In this document: one piece after another, positions 42,194 through 53,457 of the stretch
How positions within the stretch are numbered: the first letter of the stretch is position 1
How the letters are laid out: each line of letters starts with the position of its first letter
DNA from: Prevotella sp.
GTDB taxonomy: Bacteria > Bacteroidota > Bacteroidia > Bacteroidales > Bacteroidaceae
DNA length: 64,000 nt
Reading direction: 5' to 3'
Assembly (NCBI GenBank): GCA_017524385.1
Contig: JAFWSS010000256.1
Location: 1 to 64,000 of the forward strand
Notes under the pieces: model-generated
Seen by the model: the letters and a program-made list of their open reading frames with translations, nothing else
The model's database searches: none
What the model was told of the DNA's origin: nothing
Translations under genes and position numbers: made by a program

Positions 42194-44821
42194 ATGATGA
42201 CAGCCAACGAAATCCGCGACTCCTTCAAGCAATTTTTCGAGTCAAAAGGCCACACCATCGTGGCCTCCGCCCCCATGGTGGTGAAAGACGACCCCACCCT
42301 GATGTTCACCAATGCCGGTATGAACCAATGGAAAGACATCATCCTTGGCACCCGTGCTCCAGAACCCCGCCGCCGTGCCGACAGTCAGAAATGCCTTCGT
42401 GTGAGCGGGAAGCACAATGACTTGGAAGAAGTGGGGCACGACACCTACCACCACACGATGTTTGAGATGCTTGGCAACTGGAGTTTTGGCGACTATTTCA
42501 AGGAAGAGGCCATCGCATGGGCTTGGGAATACCTTGTCGACGTACTTCACCTCAATCCCGAGGACCTTTACGTGACCGTGTTCGAGGGTTCTGCCGAGGA
42601 AGGCCTTTCCCGTGACGACGAGGCCGCCGGCTATTGGCTGAAACACGTACCCGCCGACCATATCATCAATGGCAACAAGCATGACAATTTCTGGGAGATG
42701 GGCGACACGGGTCCCTGCGGTCCCTGCTCTGAAATCCACCTCGACTCCCGCACCGCCGAGGAGAAAGCCAAGGTTCCCGGACGTGAATTGGTGAACAAGG
42801 ACGACCCCCAGGTGATTGAAATATGGAACCTGGTTTTCATGCAATTCAACCGCAAGGCCGACGGCACGTTGGAGAAATTGTCGATGAACGTCATCGACAC
42901 CGGCATGGGTTTCGAGCGCCTTGTTCGCGCCCTGCAAGGGAAACACTCCAACTACGACACCGACATTTTCCAGCCCATCATCCGTGAAATCGAGGAACTC
43001 TCCGGCCTCCGTTACGGCAAGGATGAAAACATCGACGTTGCGATGCGCGTGATAGCCGACCACCTCCGCGCCGTTTCGTTCAGCATCGCCGACGGGCAAC
43101 TGCCGAGCAACGCCAAGGCCGGCTACGTCATCCGCCGCATCCTACGCCGTGCCGTTCGCTACGCCTACACGTTCCTCGGTCAGAAGGAAGCCTTCATCTA
43201 TCGCCTCATCCCCACCCTGGTGGCAGAGATGGGCGCCTCATATCCCGAACTTCCCGCCCAGCAGACCCTCATCAGCCGTGTGATGAAAGAAGAGGAGGAC
43301 TCCTTCCTCCGTACTCTCGACAAGGGCATCAGCCTGCTGAACGGCGACATGGACGAATTGAAGGCCCATTGCGAGAAGGTGCTCGACGGCAAGCAAGCCT
43401 TCCGCCTGTTCGACACCTACGGTTTCCCCCTCGACCTCACCCAACTCATCCTTCGCGAGAACGGCTTCACTGTCGATGAGAAACAGTTTGACGAGGAGAT
43501 GCAGAAGCAGAAGGCCCGCGCTCGCAACGCCGCCGTGGTGGAAAGCAGCGACTGGGTAGAACTTCGCCCCGGCGAGCAGGAATTCGTGGGCTACGACTAC
43601 ACGGAATACGAATGCCATATCCTCCGTTACCGCAAGGTGACTCAGAAGAAGAACACCTATTACGAGTTGGTGCTCGACCACACCCCCTTCTATGGCGAGA
43701 TGGGCGGCCAGGTTGGCGACCGCGGTGTCCTGGTGAGTGAGTTTGAGACGGTGGACGTCATCGACACGAAACGTGAGAACAACCAGAGCGTACACATCGT
43801 AAAAGCCATGCCCAAGGACCCAGAGGCCGACTTCATGGCCTGTGTAGACACCGACCTTCGCGACGCCAGCGCCGCCAACCATACCGCCACCCACCTGTTG
43901 GACTACGCCTTGAAGCAAGTGCTTGGCGACCATGTGGAGCAGAAGGGCTCCTATGTGAGTCCTGACAGTCTTCGCTTCGACTTCTCACACTTCCAGAAGG
44001 TGACCGATGCAGAGTTGCGCGAGGTAGAACGGTTGGTGAACGACATGATCCGCCAGGACCTTCCACTCGACGAGCACCGTGAGACCCCGTACGCTCAAGC
44101 GAAGGAGATGGGTGCCATCGCCTTGTTTGGCGAGAAATACGGCGACAAGGTTCGCGTGGTGCGTTTCGGTCCGAGTTGCGAACTCTGCGGTGGCGTTCAC
44201 GCCTCATCTACAGGCCGCATCGGATTCTTCAAGATTGTCAGCGAGAGCAGCGTAGCCGCCGGCATCCGCCGCTTGGAAGCCAAGACGGGCAAGCAATGCG
44301 AGGAGATGCTCTACATGATGGAAGATATGATGAAATCCATCCGCGAGTTGTTCAACAATGCCAAGGACCTTCGTGGTGTCATCGACAAATACATCAACGA
44401 GCACAACAGCATGAAGAAGCAGATAGAAGGTTTCCGTGCCCAAGCCACAGAGCGCGCCAAGGAGCAGTTGGTGTCGAAGAAGGAAGTGCTGAATGGTATC
44501 AACATCGTCCGCGCCGTCGTTCCCATCGACCCTGCTTCCGCTAAAGACCTGGTGTTCAAGGTGCATCAAGCCATTCCAGAACGTTTGGTCTGCGTGTTGG
44601 GATCTGTGTATGACTCCAAGCCGATGCTCAACGTGATGGTGAGCGAGGACTTGGTGAAAGAGAATGGTTTGCATGCCGGCCAACTGGTTCGCGAGGCAGC
44701 CAAACTGATCAATGGCGGTGGCGGCGGCCAGCCCCATTTCGCATCCGCCGGTGGCAAGAACCCAGATGGCCTCACCGCCGCCGTAGAAAAGGTGGTGACC
44801 ATGGCCTTGGAAAAAATCTAG
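42194..44821 (+). CDS. alaS: Alanyl-tRNA synthetase
   Basis: An 875-residue class II synthetase that charges tRNA-Ala. Catalytic core: [20 protein letters not shown], the motif 2 region [15 protein letters not shown] and [15 protein letters not shown]. The editing domain keeps the zinc ligands [12 protein letters not shown] (HxxxH) and [13 protein letters not shown] (CxxxH), so mischarged Ser and Gly can be cleared. The C-Ala domain ends with [16 protein letters not shown]. Length is normal. The start may be 42194 or the adjacent ATG 42197. It is monocistronic and ends 91 bases before a strong terminator. Confidence 0.97.
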   Translation: MMTANEIRDSFKQFFESKGHTIVASAPMVVKDDPTLMFTNAGMNQWKDIILGTRAPEPRRRADSQKCLRVSGKHNDLEEVGHDTYHHTMFEMLGNWSFGDYFKEEAIAWAWEYLVDVLHLNPEDLYVTVFEGSAEEGLSRDDEAAGYWLKHVPADHIINGNKHDNFWEMGDTGPCGPCSEIHLDSRTAEEKAKVPGRELVNKDDPQVIEIWNLVFMQFNRKADGTLEKLSMNVIDTGMGFERLVRALQGKHSNYDTDIFQPIIREIEELSGLRYGKDENIDVAMRVIADHLRAVSFSIADGQLPSNAKAGYVIRRILRRAVRYAYTFLGQKEAFIYRLIPTLVAEMGASYPELPAQQTLISRVMKEEEDSFLRTLDKGISLLNGDMDELKAHCEKVLDGKQAFRLFDTYGFPLDLTQLILRENGFTVDEKQFDEEMQKQKARARNAAVVESSDWVELRPGEQEFVGYDYTEYECHILRYRKVTQKKNTYYELVLDHTPFYGEMGGQVGDRGVLVSEFETVDVIDTKRENNQSVHIVKAMPKDPEADFMACVDTDLRDASAANHTATHLLDYALKQVLGDHVEQKGSYVSPDSLRFDFSHFQKVTDAELREVERLVNDMIRQDLPLDEHRETPYAQAKEMGAIALFGEKYGDKVRVVRFGPSCELCGGVHASSTGRIGFFKIVSESSVAAGIRRLEAKTGKQCEEMLYMMEDMMKSIRELFNNAKDLRGVIDKYINEHNSMKKQIEGFRAQATERAKEQLVSKKEVLNGINIVRAVVPIDPASAKDLVFKVHQAIPERLVCVLGSVYDSKPMLNVMVSEDLVKENGLHAGQLVREAAKLINGGGGGQPHFASAGGKNPDGLTAAVEKVVTMALEKI

Positions 44822-44912
44822 GAGAAACCATAAAATCCAGGAATACTAGAGATAGCTGGAAAACTAGCAATCCCAAGGATACCAGGACTACAAGAAACGA
44901 ACTACAAAAGGA

Positions 44913-44953
44913 CGCCCCTCGCCGCATTGTTGGCGAGGGGCGAAATTTTATTT
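44913..44953. terminator. Bidirectional terminator between alaS and the 936-residue protein gene
   Basis: CGCCCCTCGCC (44913-44923) pairs with GGCGAGGGGCG (44932-44942), then AAATTTTATTTT. It overlaps the 3' end of the minus-strand gene (stop at 44948). Confidence 0.8.
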
Positions 44954-47758
44954 TCCGCGTTGCGTGCAGACAGGCAGTCCTCCCGGGGCGATGCCCGCAG
45001 CATCCACTTTCACCCTTGTTGTCTTTCCATTGTTGTAGAACGTGGTGTGGAAGAAGCCCTCCTCATTGACTCGTGCATTGGGATTCCAGTAGAGTGTACG
45101 GCGGTAGTCCTTCCTTCCCTCCTCGGGCAAGGTCTGGCTGTAGTCGGGATGGTAGAAGTCGTCGGGCACGTAAATGCCATGTATGATGATTCTCCTGTCA
45201 CGGTATGTGGGTTGCCTTGCATCATCGGGTATGGTGACAAAATCCATTGTTACATCGGCCACCATGGAAGACCTTTCCAAATATTTATCCTCGTTTCTCA
45301 ACTCAAAATCAGTGAAGAGCCTTATTTCCTTCTGCCTGCTGAGCACGAGATCTTTCGAGATGGCATAGTCGCTCCTCATCTGCTGGGTAATCAATCCATA
45401 AGGGTCGTCAGGTGCATAGTTTCTGTAGAAGACATAATCATTCATCCATCCCTCAATGAGCAGTTCCTGTTCGCTGTTGTAATTGCCAAAGAGGAGGAGG
45501 CACACCTGTTGTGGGAATCGTCGGAAATTGAGTTTCCCGAACGACAGTCCATAGTCGGTGACGAGGTTGTAAAGTTCATATGCATTCCCCACGAACACGG
45601 GTTGGGTGTAGTCGATGGCCTTCTTCCCCCTTCTTTTTTTCCCTTTTACCTCGACGTTTTCAAGTTGTCTGTCCATGGTGGAGAGCCTCTCCCCCTCGTT
45701 GAGCATCATCTCGCCATTCTCGAAATCGCTTTCATAGTCATATTCAGGGAGGTGGCACTGGTAGAAATCATATTTCTTTGCGAAAATGGGGAAGAAGAGG
45801 TCGCGTTTGACATAAAAGTCGGGCCATTCTTCCTCGTTGGTGAAGCCGCTGATTCTTCTCTTTCTCGCCTTTTCCTCCCCAAGGCTTGTCTTGTGAGCGT
45901 TGAGGAATAGTATGGCATCACCATAGAATGGCGGCACGCCGAAAGCGAAGTGCCCGCCATTTGTCGTTTCCAACTCCACGGTAGCCACCTGCGTACCAAT
46001 CACGAGTTCTCCCACCACAGTCACCTCATGCTTGAGTCCTCCGTGGTTGACACCGTAATGAGGGTCATCGGCGCTGACAGGAGTCGAAGAAGCCAACTCC
46101 TGCCCTACTGTTTCCATCTGTATGGTTCCAGTCATGTCGGTCCCCCCTCCCGTGTTTTCTCCCATCGTCATCTGTTGGTATGCGGGGTCGTTTGGGTCCA
46201 TGATATCCTCGTCGCCATCGGCAAATCCAAAAATTCCTTGAGCCCAATATTTCATCTCCCCATAGCGTATGGGGTCGAAAGAAACTGTATTGAACACCCC
46301 GCCCTCCACAGACAGATTTTTCTCCGGCTGGTATCTTGGCTGAGTGGCCGCAGCGATGTCCTTGTAGTCATAGCGCCTCCATCCCTGCACCCTCAAGAGC
46401 AGGTCGAGTTGCAATCGGTGTTCCTCCCCTTCCTTGAAATATTGCTCCGGGTAAGGTATGAAACCTTTCAGGTCGCCAGCCAGCAAGAGTTCGGTATAGA
46501 TGTTCCCCGTGTCGAAGGAGAGTTCCTGTGAACCAGCATCCCTTACAGCTACGGAAAGGTGTTCCACCCCTTTAGGTGCCTTGATGTCAAGATTGATGGG
46601 TTCGAACGGTTCATAGTCCATCTTTTCCATTGTGACTTCAAGCCTCGCCTTCTCATATTCGTTGTTGTCGATGAAGAACAATCGGTCTGCCATGGGATAG
46701 CCATTAGCGTCTATGATTACGAGGTCGTTCACCCCTGTGGGGAGTTTTGTTTCATCGATGTCGAAGCGTGCTCTCCCCGAAGCATCAAGTGAGAGGCGTT
46801 CGAACCATCTCAACCCTCCTCTGCAAAGCACTATAGCCGCAAACTCCTTGTTAGCCGCCATCCCCTTGATGTTGATGTCGGCCACCACCCTTCCCTGCTG
46901 ACGGGTTAGAGCGAGGGCACATCCCGTTTTCTCCGACTTGGGCAAGCTGAAGGAATAATCCTTCCCTTCAAACTGAAACTTCACCTTCGGCAAGTCTTCA
47001 GTCACATCGAGCGTGAAGAGTCCCCTACCCTCGTACACAGTTTCGACAGATTTGTCGCCCACCGTGCCTTTCACATCCACATATTGTCCTTCCTCATCCC
47101 TTGCCTCGAATGCCACCATGCACCTTGTGCCCTCGATGAGATGCCCACCCTCGGGATAGAACGTCACCCTCAGCCGCTCCTTCAAGTCCTTGTCGGCCCT
47201 GGTCTTCGCCCTGTTGACGATATACCTTGTGGAATAGTCACCCTCGTTCTCCGGTCTCTCATACACCGGCACCACCCTGCTATAGACGGCTCCATAGAGC
47301 CGGAAGAAGTCGTCGGCCATTCTTTTGTTATAGAACTGTTCGCGGTCTTTCCTGCTGTAAGGATGCTTTGTGACGCAGAAATTGAGCATCCACCGGGTGT
47401 AAGCCCTCAGTTCGTAAAACCCCGAATAGAGCGAGTCGCTGATTTGGAAATCCCCGGCGCCATATCCTTTTTCCGAGATGACGACGGTCTGTCTCTCCAC
47501 CACCATTCCGTCAGGAGAAACAAGTTCGACATACAAGATCCTGCTTTGGTCTGTATATTCAAGCGTTTGTGCATCAGTGACATACGCCTTATACCAGATG
47601 GTATCCCCCTTGAAATAGCAATTGTTGTCGATGTGGAGATACACCTTCTCTTGCACGGGTGCTTCCTCCAGAATAGTTCGCAAGCTGTCGAGGCTTTGCT
47701 GCGCATGCATGGCCAACGCGGCAAAGACCCATAAAAGGATGATGGTGGTACGTTTCAT
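44948..47758 (-). CDS. Large exported macroglobulin-like protein
   Basis: A 936-residue exported protein, signal peptide MKRTTIILLWVFAALAMHAQ. The N-terminal half resembles the MG2/MG1 beta-sandwich domains of alpha-2-macroglobulins: EKVYLHIDNNCYFKGDTIWY, then YVELVSPDGMVVERQTVVIS and GAGDFQISDSLYSGFYELRA. Further sandwich modules follow, with LDIKAPKGVEHLSVAVRDAG and a C-terminal LYWNPNARVNEEGFFHTTFY, as in exported Bacteroidota proteins often annotated as TonB-dependent-receptor-plug-like. No thioester motif was seen, so it is not a classical protease trap. It could be a periplasmic or surface scaffold. It is alone between terminators. Confidence 0.7.
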   Translation of the reverse strand: MKRTTIILLWVFAALAMHAQQSLDSLRTILEEAPVQEKVYLHIDNNCYFKGDTIWYKAYVTDAQTLEYTDQSRILYVELVSPDGMVVERQTVVISEKGYGAGDFQISDSLYSGFYELRAYTRWMLNFCVTKHPYSRKDREQFYNKRMADDFFRLYGAVYSRVVPVYERPENEGDYSTRYIVNRAKTRADKDLKERLRVTFYPEGGHLIEGTRCMVAFEARDEEGQYVDVKGTVGDKSVETVYEGRGLFTLDVTEDLPKVKFQFEGKDYSFSLPKSEKTGCALALTRQQGRVVADINIKGMAANKEFAAIVLCRGGLRWFERLSLDASGRARFDIDETKLPTGVNDLVIIDANGYPMADRLFFIDNNEYEKARLEVTMEKMDYEPFEPINLDIKAPKGVEHLSVAVRDAGSQELSFDTGNIYTELLLAGDLKGFIPYPEQYFKEGEEHRLQLDLLLRVQGWRRYDYKDIAAATQPRYQPEKNLSVEGGVFNTVSFDPIRYGEMKYWAQGIFGFADGDEDIMDPNDPAYQQMTMGENTGGGTDMTGTIQMETVGQELASSTPVSADDPHYGVNHGGLKHEVTVVGELVIGTQVATVELETTNGGHFAFGVPPFYGDAILFLNAHKTSLGEEKARKRRISGFTNEEEWPDFYVKRDLFFPIFAKKYDFYQCHLPEYDYESDFENGEMMLNEGERLSTMDRQLENVEVKGKKRRGKKAIDYTQPVFVGNAYELYNLVTDYGLSFGKLNFRRFPQQVCLLLFGNYNSEQELLIEGWMNDYVFYRNYAPDDPYGLITQQMRSDYAISKDLVLSRQKEIRLFTDFELRNEDKYLERSSMVADVTMDFVTIPDDARQPTYRDRRIIIHGIYVPDDFYHPDYSQTLPEEGRKDYRRTLYWNPNARVNEEGFFHTTFYNNGKTTRVKVDAAGIAPGGLPVCTQRGK

Positions 47759-47965
47759 AATGATATGGATAAGAGTCTCACCATGAGCGAAGGAGCCTCC
47801 ATGGTTGAGAACCGAAAAGCATGGGCAAAAATAGCAAAAAAAAAGGAATTGTCAAAAAAATGAAAGTTAAAAAAGATGCTGAGTAAAAGGATTTTCAGCG
47901 TGTCATCCAATGAGATTCATGAGATTTGCAAATTTCATGCTGCCGACATAATAAAAATGATTATC

Positions 47966-48001
47966 AAAAAAATCTCCGTCACTACAGATGAGTGACGGAG
48001 A
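47966..48001 (-). terminator. Terminator of the leucine-rich repeat gene
   Basis: On the minus strand a perfect 11-bp stem (48001-47991 with 47983-47973), seven-base loop, then seven T (47972-47966). Confidence 0.85.
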
Positions 48002-48043
48002 ACCAAGCTATATAATGTATTGTATTAGATTAGACAGAATCTT

Positions 48044-49801
48044 TTACAAAGTTATCTTCAGAGTCTTGTTGCCAACCTTGACAATGTATGTGTTGCCCAT
48101 ACTGACATTGATGTTGAGATTGTCGCCATTTGAAACACAGCTGTTCAGCAATTTGCCGTCGCTAGCATAAACATAGACGATGTCTCCGGCTTCCGTGCCT
48201 TTAATAATGATGTCTTCACCGAAGCTATAAAGTTTTACGTCATCGAAACGAGCTGATTGTATGTCAGAAGTTGTCTCAAAGGCTACCCGCAGTGTGGAGT
48301 TACCGGTGATGAAAGGAGTGTTGAAGATGTTTTGTACCACCTGTGCTGTGACATCCTCGTCATTGAATGTCACGGTGTTGATTGCCCATCCTTCCTCAGG
48401 CTCGATAACTATGGCATATTTGATGCCTTTTGTAATGGGCATCTTCACACGTCCACTCTCCGACTGGATGATGGCGAGGAAGATATCCTCTGCAATGGCC
48501 TGCACCCTTGCGAACTTGCCCCATACGGGATGTGCCTTGTAGTCGTTGACAGAAGCCTCAGGCACATAGAGAGTGGCATCGAAGTAATTGAAAGCAGAAT
48601 TTTCAGCATCGGGAACGCTAAGGTTAGGTACTGTGATGGATTTCAGACTGCTGCAACCATGAAAAGCCCGGTAGTCAACATAAGCAAGCTTATTACCCAT
48701 CGATACAGATTCCAATGCCGTGCAGTTCTGGAAAGCGTAGGATCCAATTGTCTTCACGCCATTTCCAATGTATGCAGTCTCCAATGCCTTGCATCCGTTA
48801 AAGGCACTGCTTCCCAATGTTGTCACGCTGTTGGGTATGTTGATGCTTTTCAGCTTCGTGCATTCGCTGAATGCCGATCCTCCGACGACGGCGCATCCAT
48901 CGTTGATGGTTACCGATGTCAGGTTGATGCATCCTTCGAACACTTCGCCATCCATCTCCTCGAGGTTTGGGCTCAGTTCAGCGGAAGTCAGCGACGTGCA
49001 TCCCAGGAAAGCGGCAGATTCGAGTTTCTTGATGCTGCTGGGCCAATTGATGCTGCTCAGGTTGGTGCATCTGAAGAAAGCACGGTAGGAGATGGTCTCA
49101 ATATTGGAGCCTAACTGTACGGATTCCAATGCCGTGCAGTTCTGGAAAGCGTAGGACCCAATTGTCTTTACGCCATTTCCAATGTATGCAGTCTCCAATG
49201 CCTTGCATCCGTTAAAGGCACTGTTTCCCAATGTTGTCACGCTGTTGGGTATGTAGATGCTTTTCAGCTTGGTGCATTCGCTGAATGCCGATCCTCCGAT
49301 GACGGCGCATCCATCGTTGATGGTTACCGATGTCAGGTTGATGCATCCTTCGAACACTTCGCCATCCATCTCCTCGAGGTTTGGGCTCAGTTCAGCGTAA
49401 GTCAGTGACGTGCATCCCAGGAAGGCGGCAGATTCGAGTTTCTTGATGCTGCTGGGCCAATTGATGCTGCTCAGGTTGGTGCACCTGAAGAAAGCACGGT
49501 AGGAGATGGTCTCAATATTTGAGCCTAAAGTTACCTGGGTCAAATCTGTACAATTCTGAAAAGCATAGGATCCGATGCTCTTGACAGTGTAGGTAACACC
49601 ATCGTAGGTAACGGTAGCAGGGATTGTCACATGGCCAGTGTACTTATTGCTACCAGCAATGACAGCAACCACGAATCCGTTGCTGTCTGTAATCATGTAG
49701 CTGACACCATCTTGAGTGAAAGTATCGGCTGCCTGAACACAAATGCTCATCAAAAAGAAAATGATGATTGATGCAGTTTTTCTTAGTGTAAAATTTTTCA
49801 T
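48044..49801 (-). CDS. BspA-like leucine-rich repeat surface protein
   Basis: A 585-residue exported protein with a signal peptide (ASIIIFFLMSICVQAA) and about 14 BspA-type leucine-rich repeats of 23 residues (pattern GSYAFQNCTALESVQLGSNI). Residues roughly 90-365 are two nearly identical blocks of 138 residues (six repeats each), followed by a shorter divergent part. The C-terminal region (VRVAFETTSDIQSA to YVYASDGKLLNSCVSNGDNL, ending KTLKITL) is an immunoglobulin-like module of the kind used as a sorting domain by type IX secretion. Such proteins bind host or bacterial partners. Confidence 0.85.
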   Translation of the reverse strand: MKNFTLRKTASIIIFFLMSICVQAADTFTQDGVSYMITDSNGFVVAVIAGSNKYTGHVTIPATVTYDGVTYTVKSIGSYAFQNCTDLTQVTLGSNIETISYRAFFRCTNLSSINWPSSIKKLESAAFLGCTSLTYAELSPNLEEMDGEVFEGCINLTSVTINDGCAVIGGSAFSECTKLKSIYIPNSVTTLGNSAFNGCKALETAYIGNGVKTIGSYAFQNCTALESVQLGSNIETISYRAFFRCTNLSSINWPSSIKKLESAAFLGCTSLTSAELSPNLEEMDGEVFEGCINLTSVTINDGCAVVGGSAFSECTKLKSINIPNSVTTLGSSAFNGCKALETAYIGNGVKTIGSYAFQNCTALESVSMGNKLAYVDYRAFHGCSSLKSITVPNLSVPDAENSAFNYFDATLYVPEASVNDYKAHPVWGKFARVQAIAEDIFLAIIQSESGRVKMPITKGIKYAIVIEPEEGWAINTVTFNDEDVTAQVVQNIFNTPFITGNSTLRVAFETTSDIQSARFDDVKLYSFGEDIIIKGTEAGDIVYVYASDGKLLNSCVSNGDNLNINVSMGNTYIVKVGNKTLKITL

Positions 49802-50094
49802 AATTTGCTTATTATAATTATTGTATATAGTTGTATCAGAACATTCCTTTCACCACATAAAAAACGTGGTTATCAACCATCTGCCCGTCTGTCATCCGCA
49901 CACGGTGTGATATGCTTTCAACATACCCGTGTCATCATATTTCGCATCTGTCTTGGGCAAGCATTTGAAATATCGGAGATTTCAGACAACCTGTAGACAA
50001 AGCATCGTATGACGCTTTTCCATATTGTAGTGCATATCCGAAAGTTGATGCTTCACGTTAGTAGCAACCATAGGTTTCAGCGACTGCAAATATA
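49802..50094 (-). promoter_or_regulatory. Long structured leader and promoter of the leucine-rich repeat gene
   Basis: A -7 box TATATTTG (50094-50087) lies about 290 bases upstream of the start codon. The leader holds a hairpin pairing ACACGG with CCGTGT (49932-49927 with 49905-49900) with an inner TATG/CATA stem, and a second CCAC/GTGG hairpin near 49853-49870. It has no convincing open frame. It may control translation or stability. Confidence 0.45.
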
Positions 50095-50207
50095 GGGATT
50101 ATTTTTTAATCCTCTATCTTTTGGGGTTGTTTTTTTAGAAAAAAATTGATAATCATATACCTGTCGTCCCCGATGTACTACAACCTTTGGAAAAACACAC
50201 TTCATGC

Positions 50208-50240
50208 ATAAAAAAGGAAGGCACTCTTGTTGGAGTGCCT
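50208..50240 (-). terminator. Minus-strand terminator without an obvious gene
   Basis: AGGCACTC pairs with GAGTGCCT (50240-50233 with 50226-50219), followed on the minus strand by TTCCTTTTTT. It lies 155 bases beyond the nuoN terminator. The stretch between (50241-50394) has no convincing gene, so it may end a small transcript or be a back-up terminator. Confidence 0.55.
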
Positions 50241-50394
50241 ATGAAAACGATGGACGCCGTATTTTCAAGATAGGCATCAACTCCTCGACGAAGACCAAAC
50301 GTATTGATGGCTGGGAAAAAAGTTGATGCGTGAAAGAAACGTTCAAAAGATGCTGAAAGTGTGCCCCACATGGATGTGGCGAAATGCACGCAAG

Positions 50395-50416
50395 AAGGCA
50401 GCCGAATGGCTGCCTT
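50395..50416 (-). terminator. Hairpin after nuoN
   Basis: AAGGCAGCC (50395-50403), GAAT, GGCTGCCTT (50408-50416), a perfect 9-bp stem about 60 bases beyond the nuoN stop codon. Confidence 0.6.
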
Positions 50417-50473
50417 CCTGCTATGTAATAATGATGTCGTCGACGTCTTTCAGACTAGTCGGACGTACTGTAC

Positions 50474-51928
50474 TCAGAACTTGTCGGCTGCGTTGTATAT
50501 CCATTCGTAGATGCAACTGAGAATGCCGAAAGCAGCGATGCCCGCCGTGCAGATGGCAAGGGCGAGTTTTGTGTTCTTGTCGCTCTTGAAAGTGGGCAGT
50601 GGTGTCTCGGTCTTCTTGATGTACATGGCTTTTACGATGAGCAAGTAGTAGTAAAGGCTCACTACCGTGTTGACCAATGCTATGAAGACGACGAGATAAG
50701 CCAGTATTCCGATTTTCGTATCAAAGCCATGGCCGCTGACGCCCGACATGAAGACAAAGAACTTGCTGAACATGCCAGCGAAAGGCGGGATGCCCGCCAG
50801 CGAGAAGAGCGCCAGCGTCATGAGGAACGACAGTTTGGGGTTAGTGGTGTAGAACCCGTTGTATGCATCCATATTGGTGACACCCCCGTTGCTCTGCTCC
50901 ACGACACTGATGACAGAGAACACTGCCAGGTTGGCCACGACATAGACGAGGATATAGTAGGAAAGAGCCGTGATGCCCATCGTCTGCTCACCAGTGATGG
51001 CCAGCATGATGTAACCCGCCTGCGAGATGGAGCTGAACGCCATGAAACGCTTGAGGTCTTTCTGCCTGATGGCAAACAGGTTGGCCACAGTGATACTGAG
51101 TACAATGACGATGTAGAGGAAGTAGTGCCACTCTTCATACAATGCTGGGAAAACCTTGAAGAGGATGGCAGCGAAGGTAAAAGCAGCAGCTCCCTTTGAC
51201 ACCACGCTCAGATATCCAGTCACCACAGTCGGTGCCCCCTCGTAGGTGTCTGCCGTCCAGAAGTGGAATGGCACGAGAGAGATTTTGAATCCGAGTCCAC
51301 TGAAGAAGAACACCATGCCCATGACGGTGAGGTAATTGGCATTCAGGTTAGCCTGTACATCTCCGAAATAGAGCGTCCCGCAAGCGCCATAGATAAATGA
51401 CAGTCCGAAGAGCATCACCCCGCTGGAGAACGCCGCTGTAAGTATGTATTTGGCAGCACCCTCCGCCGAGTTGTTGCGATGCTTGTCGAGAGCGACAAGG
51501 CAAGCCATCGGTATGGAAGCCATTTCCAGTCCGAGATAGAAGAGGAGGAAATGCCCAGCCGACATCATCATGAACATACCCAGCAAAGTGGAAGCCACGA
51601 GCATGTAGAACTCACCCTCGCGGTGCCTGGTCTCCTTTTTTGAAATCCATTGCCGGCTCATGATGACTACGATGAGCGATGCCAAAGCGAGGATAGCCTT
51701 CATGACACTCACGGAGTCACTGGTGACATACATCCCTCCGAAAGCCGTCTTGGGTTTCAACGGCAGCGCACACACCAATGTGAGCACTCCGAAGAGCACG
51801 CAAGAGAACAAGTTGAACCAAGGTCTGCGTTCATCCTTCTCAGAAGCGAAATCTGCAATGAACAACACCACGAGTATGCCGGTGAGCACCGCCTCGGGTA
51901 CCATATATAGGAATTGACTGTAATTCAT
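50474..51928 (-). CDS. nuoN: NADH-quinone oxidoreductase subunit N
   Basis: A 484-residue membrane antiporter-like subunit of complex I, about 14 transmembrane helices. The family Lys and Glu residues are seen in [20 protein letters not shown] and [20 protein letters not shown] (the proton-channel Lys and the conserved His/Trp). It is the last gene of the nuo operon, 11 bases after nuoM. The start at 51928 ([12 protein letters not shown]) fits the family. Confidence 0.95.
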   Translation of the reverse strand: MNYSQFLYMVPEAVLTGILVVLFIADFASEKDERRPWFNLFSCVLFGVLTLVCALPLKPKTAFGGMYVTSDSVSVMKAILALASLIVVIMSRQWISKKETRHREGEFYMLVASTLLGMFMMMSAGHFLLFYLGLEMASIPMACLVALDKHRNNSAEGAAKYILTAAFSSGVMLFGLSFIYGACGTLYFGDVQANLNANYLTVMGMVFFFSGLGFKISLVPFHFWTADTYEGAPTVVTGYLSVVSKGAAAFTFAAILFKVFPALYEEWHYFLYIVIVLSITVANLFAIRQKDLKRFMAFSSISQAGYIMLAITGEQTMGITALSYYILVYVVANLAVFSVISVVEQSNGGVTNMDAYNGFYTTNPKLSFLMTLALFSLAGIPPFAGMFSKFFVFMSGVSGHGFDTKIGILAYLVVFIALVNTVVSLYYYLLIVKAMYIKKTETPLPTFKSDKNTKLALAICTAGIAAFGILSCIYEWIYNAADKF

Positions 51929-51939
51929 GACTTTCAGAA

Positions 51940-53445
51940 TTATGGATTAATGACAGTGAGGATGGGCGCCACGGCGTCGTTGATGACATTACTAGCCCAG
52001 AGAGGGAAGAGTCCCAGTCCAGCCACGCAGAAGATGAGACAGCAGACAGCCACCCTCTCGTCCCATGTGGCATCGGTGAGTTGCTCGTAGTGCGGGTCAG
52101 CCACCTTTTGGTAGAGGATTTTTCCCACAACCCTGAGGATGTAAACAGCGGTGACAACGATGGAACCGCATGCGATGATGGTAGCCGTGCGATGGAAGGT
52201 GTCAGCATTCTCAAATGAGCCCACGAAGATGGTCATCTCGGCCACGAAGCCCGAGAATCCCGGGAGTCCGAGGTTGGCAAGACCAGCCAGCACATAGCCT
52301 ACGGCGAGGAAAGGCATGATTTTCATCAGTCCTCCCAACTTGCGCACGTCACGTGTATGTGTGCGCCCGTAAATCATACCGATAAGTGCGAAGAAGAGGG
52401 CCGTCATAAGGCCATGCGACAACATCTGGATGATTGCACCGGTGCACGACGTGCGCGTCATCATGAGGATGGCGAAAAGCACAAGTCCGCAGTGCGACAC
52501 CGAGGAGTAGGCGTTGATGTACTTCAAGTCGGTCTGCACACATGCCGATAGTGCGCCATACACCACGGAGATGGTGGTGAGGATGATGAATATCCACGAC
52601 AGTTCCTGTGCAGCGTGCGGCAAGAGGAACATGGCGATGCGGAAGCAGCCATAACCACCCAACTTCATCAACACGCCAGCATGCAGCATGGATACTGCCG
52701 TCGGTGCCGAAGCATGACCGTCGGGGCTCCAAGTGTGGAAGGGGAAAAGGGCTCCAAGCACACCGAAACCGATGAAGACAAACGGGAAGAGAATGTTTTG
52801 CACATGGTGGTCGATCTCCATTCCAGGCAGAGCATTGTTCTTCGCAATCTCAATGACGTTCATCGTTGAAGCCCCGCTGAAGAAGTAGATGCCCAGGATG
52901 CCCAGGATGAGCAATGCCGAGCCGCCCATGAGCATCAGCGTCAGTTTCATGGCCGAATACTCCTTGGCGCCGCTACCCCACACGCCGATAAGCAAGTACA
53001 TGGGGATGAGAGCCACCTCGTAGAACATGAACATGGTGAACATGTCGGTGCAGATGAAGAAGCCATAAACACCCGAACTGAGGAGAGTGAACCAGAGGAA
53101 GTACTCCTTTGTCATGGGTTTGAGTTGCCACGAAGCGAATGTTCCGGTGAAGACGATGATGCTCGAGAGCAGCAGCATGACGACAGATATGCCATCGACA
53201 CCCACGGAGTAGCAGATGTGCAGCGGCTTGAACCACTCCACGCTTGCCGTATAGAGCATCGGCTCAAGGTCGGCCGGATGGCTTTGCCTCAAGTGAATGA
53301 AATCAATGGTCAGGTAGATGGACAATGCCAACAGGAGGGAGGCTCCCACCACCATCACCGTGCGAACTTGGTTGAGCGTGCGTGCAAGCCACAAGCCCAG
53401 CAGCATGAGCACGGGAATGACAACGAAAATAGTCAGTATACTCAT
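51940..53445 (-). CDS. nuoM: NADH-quinone oxidoreductase subunit M
   Basis: A 501-residue antiporter-like proton-pumping subunit with about 14 helices. Typical segments are [19 protein letters not shown] (conserved Glu in the channel), [20 protein letters not shown] (LPD/HxxAPxxVS signature) and [20 protein letters not shown]. It starts 12 bases after the nuoL stop and is 11 bases before nuoN. Confidence 0.96.
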   Translation of the reverse strand: MSILTIFVVIPVLMLLGLWLARTLNQVRTVMVVGASLLLALSIYLTIDFIHLRQSHPADLEPMLYTASVEWFKPLHICYSVGVDGISVVMLLLSSIIVFTGTFASWQLKPMTKEYFLWFTLLSSGVYGFFICTDMFTMFMFYEVALIPMYLLIGVWGSGAKEYSAMKLTLMLMGGSALLILGILGIYFFSGASTMNVIEIAKNNALPGMEIDHHVQNILFPFVFIGFGVLGALFPFHTWSPDGHASAPTAVSMLHAGVLMKLGGYGCFRIAMFLLPHAAQELSWIFIILTTISVVYGALSACVQTDLKYINAYSSVSHCGLVLFAILMMTRTSCTGAIIQMLSHGLMTALFFALIGMIYGRTHTRDVRKLGGLMKIMPFLAVGYVLAGLANLGLPGFSGFVAEMTIFVGSFENADTFHRTATIIACGSIVVTAVYILRVVGKILYQKVADPHYEQLTDATWDERVAVCCLIFCVAGLGLFPLWASNVINDAVAPILTVINP

Positions 53446-53457
53446 TTCTTCATTTTT

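Noticed and set aside
42006..42197. 63-residue frame before alaS
   Set aside because: It covers the alaS promoter and operator and lacks protein-like character.
44948..47758. Classical alpha-2-macroglobulin
   Set aside because: The sandwich domains fit, but no thioester CGEQ motif was seen and the length is too short.
50153..50389. 78-residue minus-strand frame between the leucine-rich gene and nuoN
   Set aside because: It runs through the terminator hairpin and has no family features.
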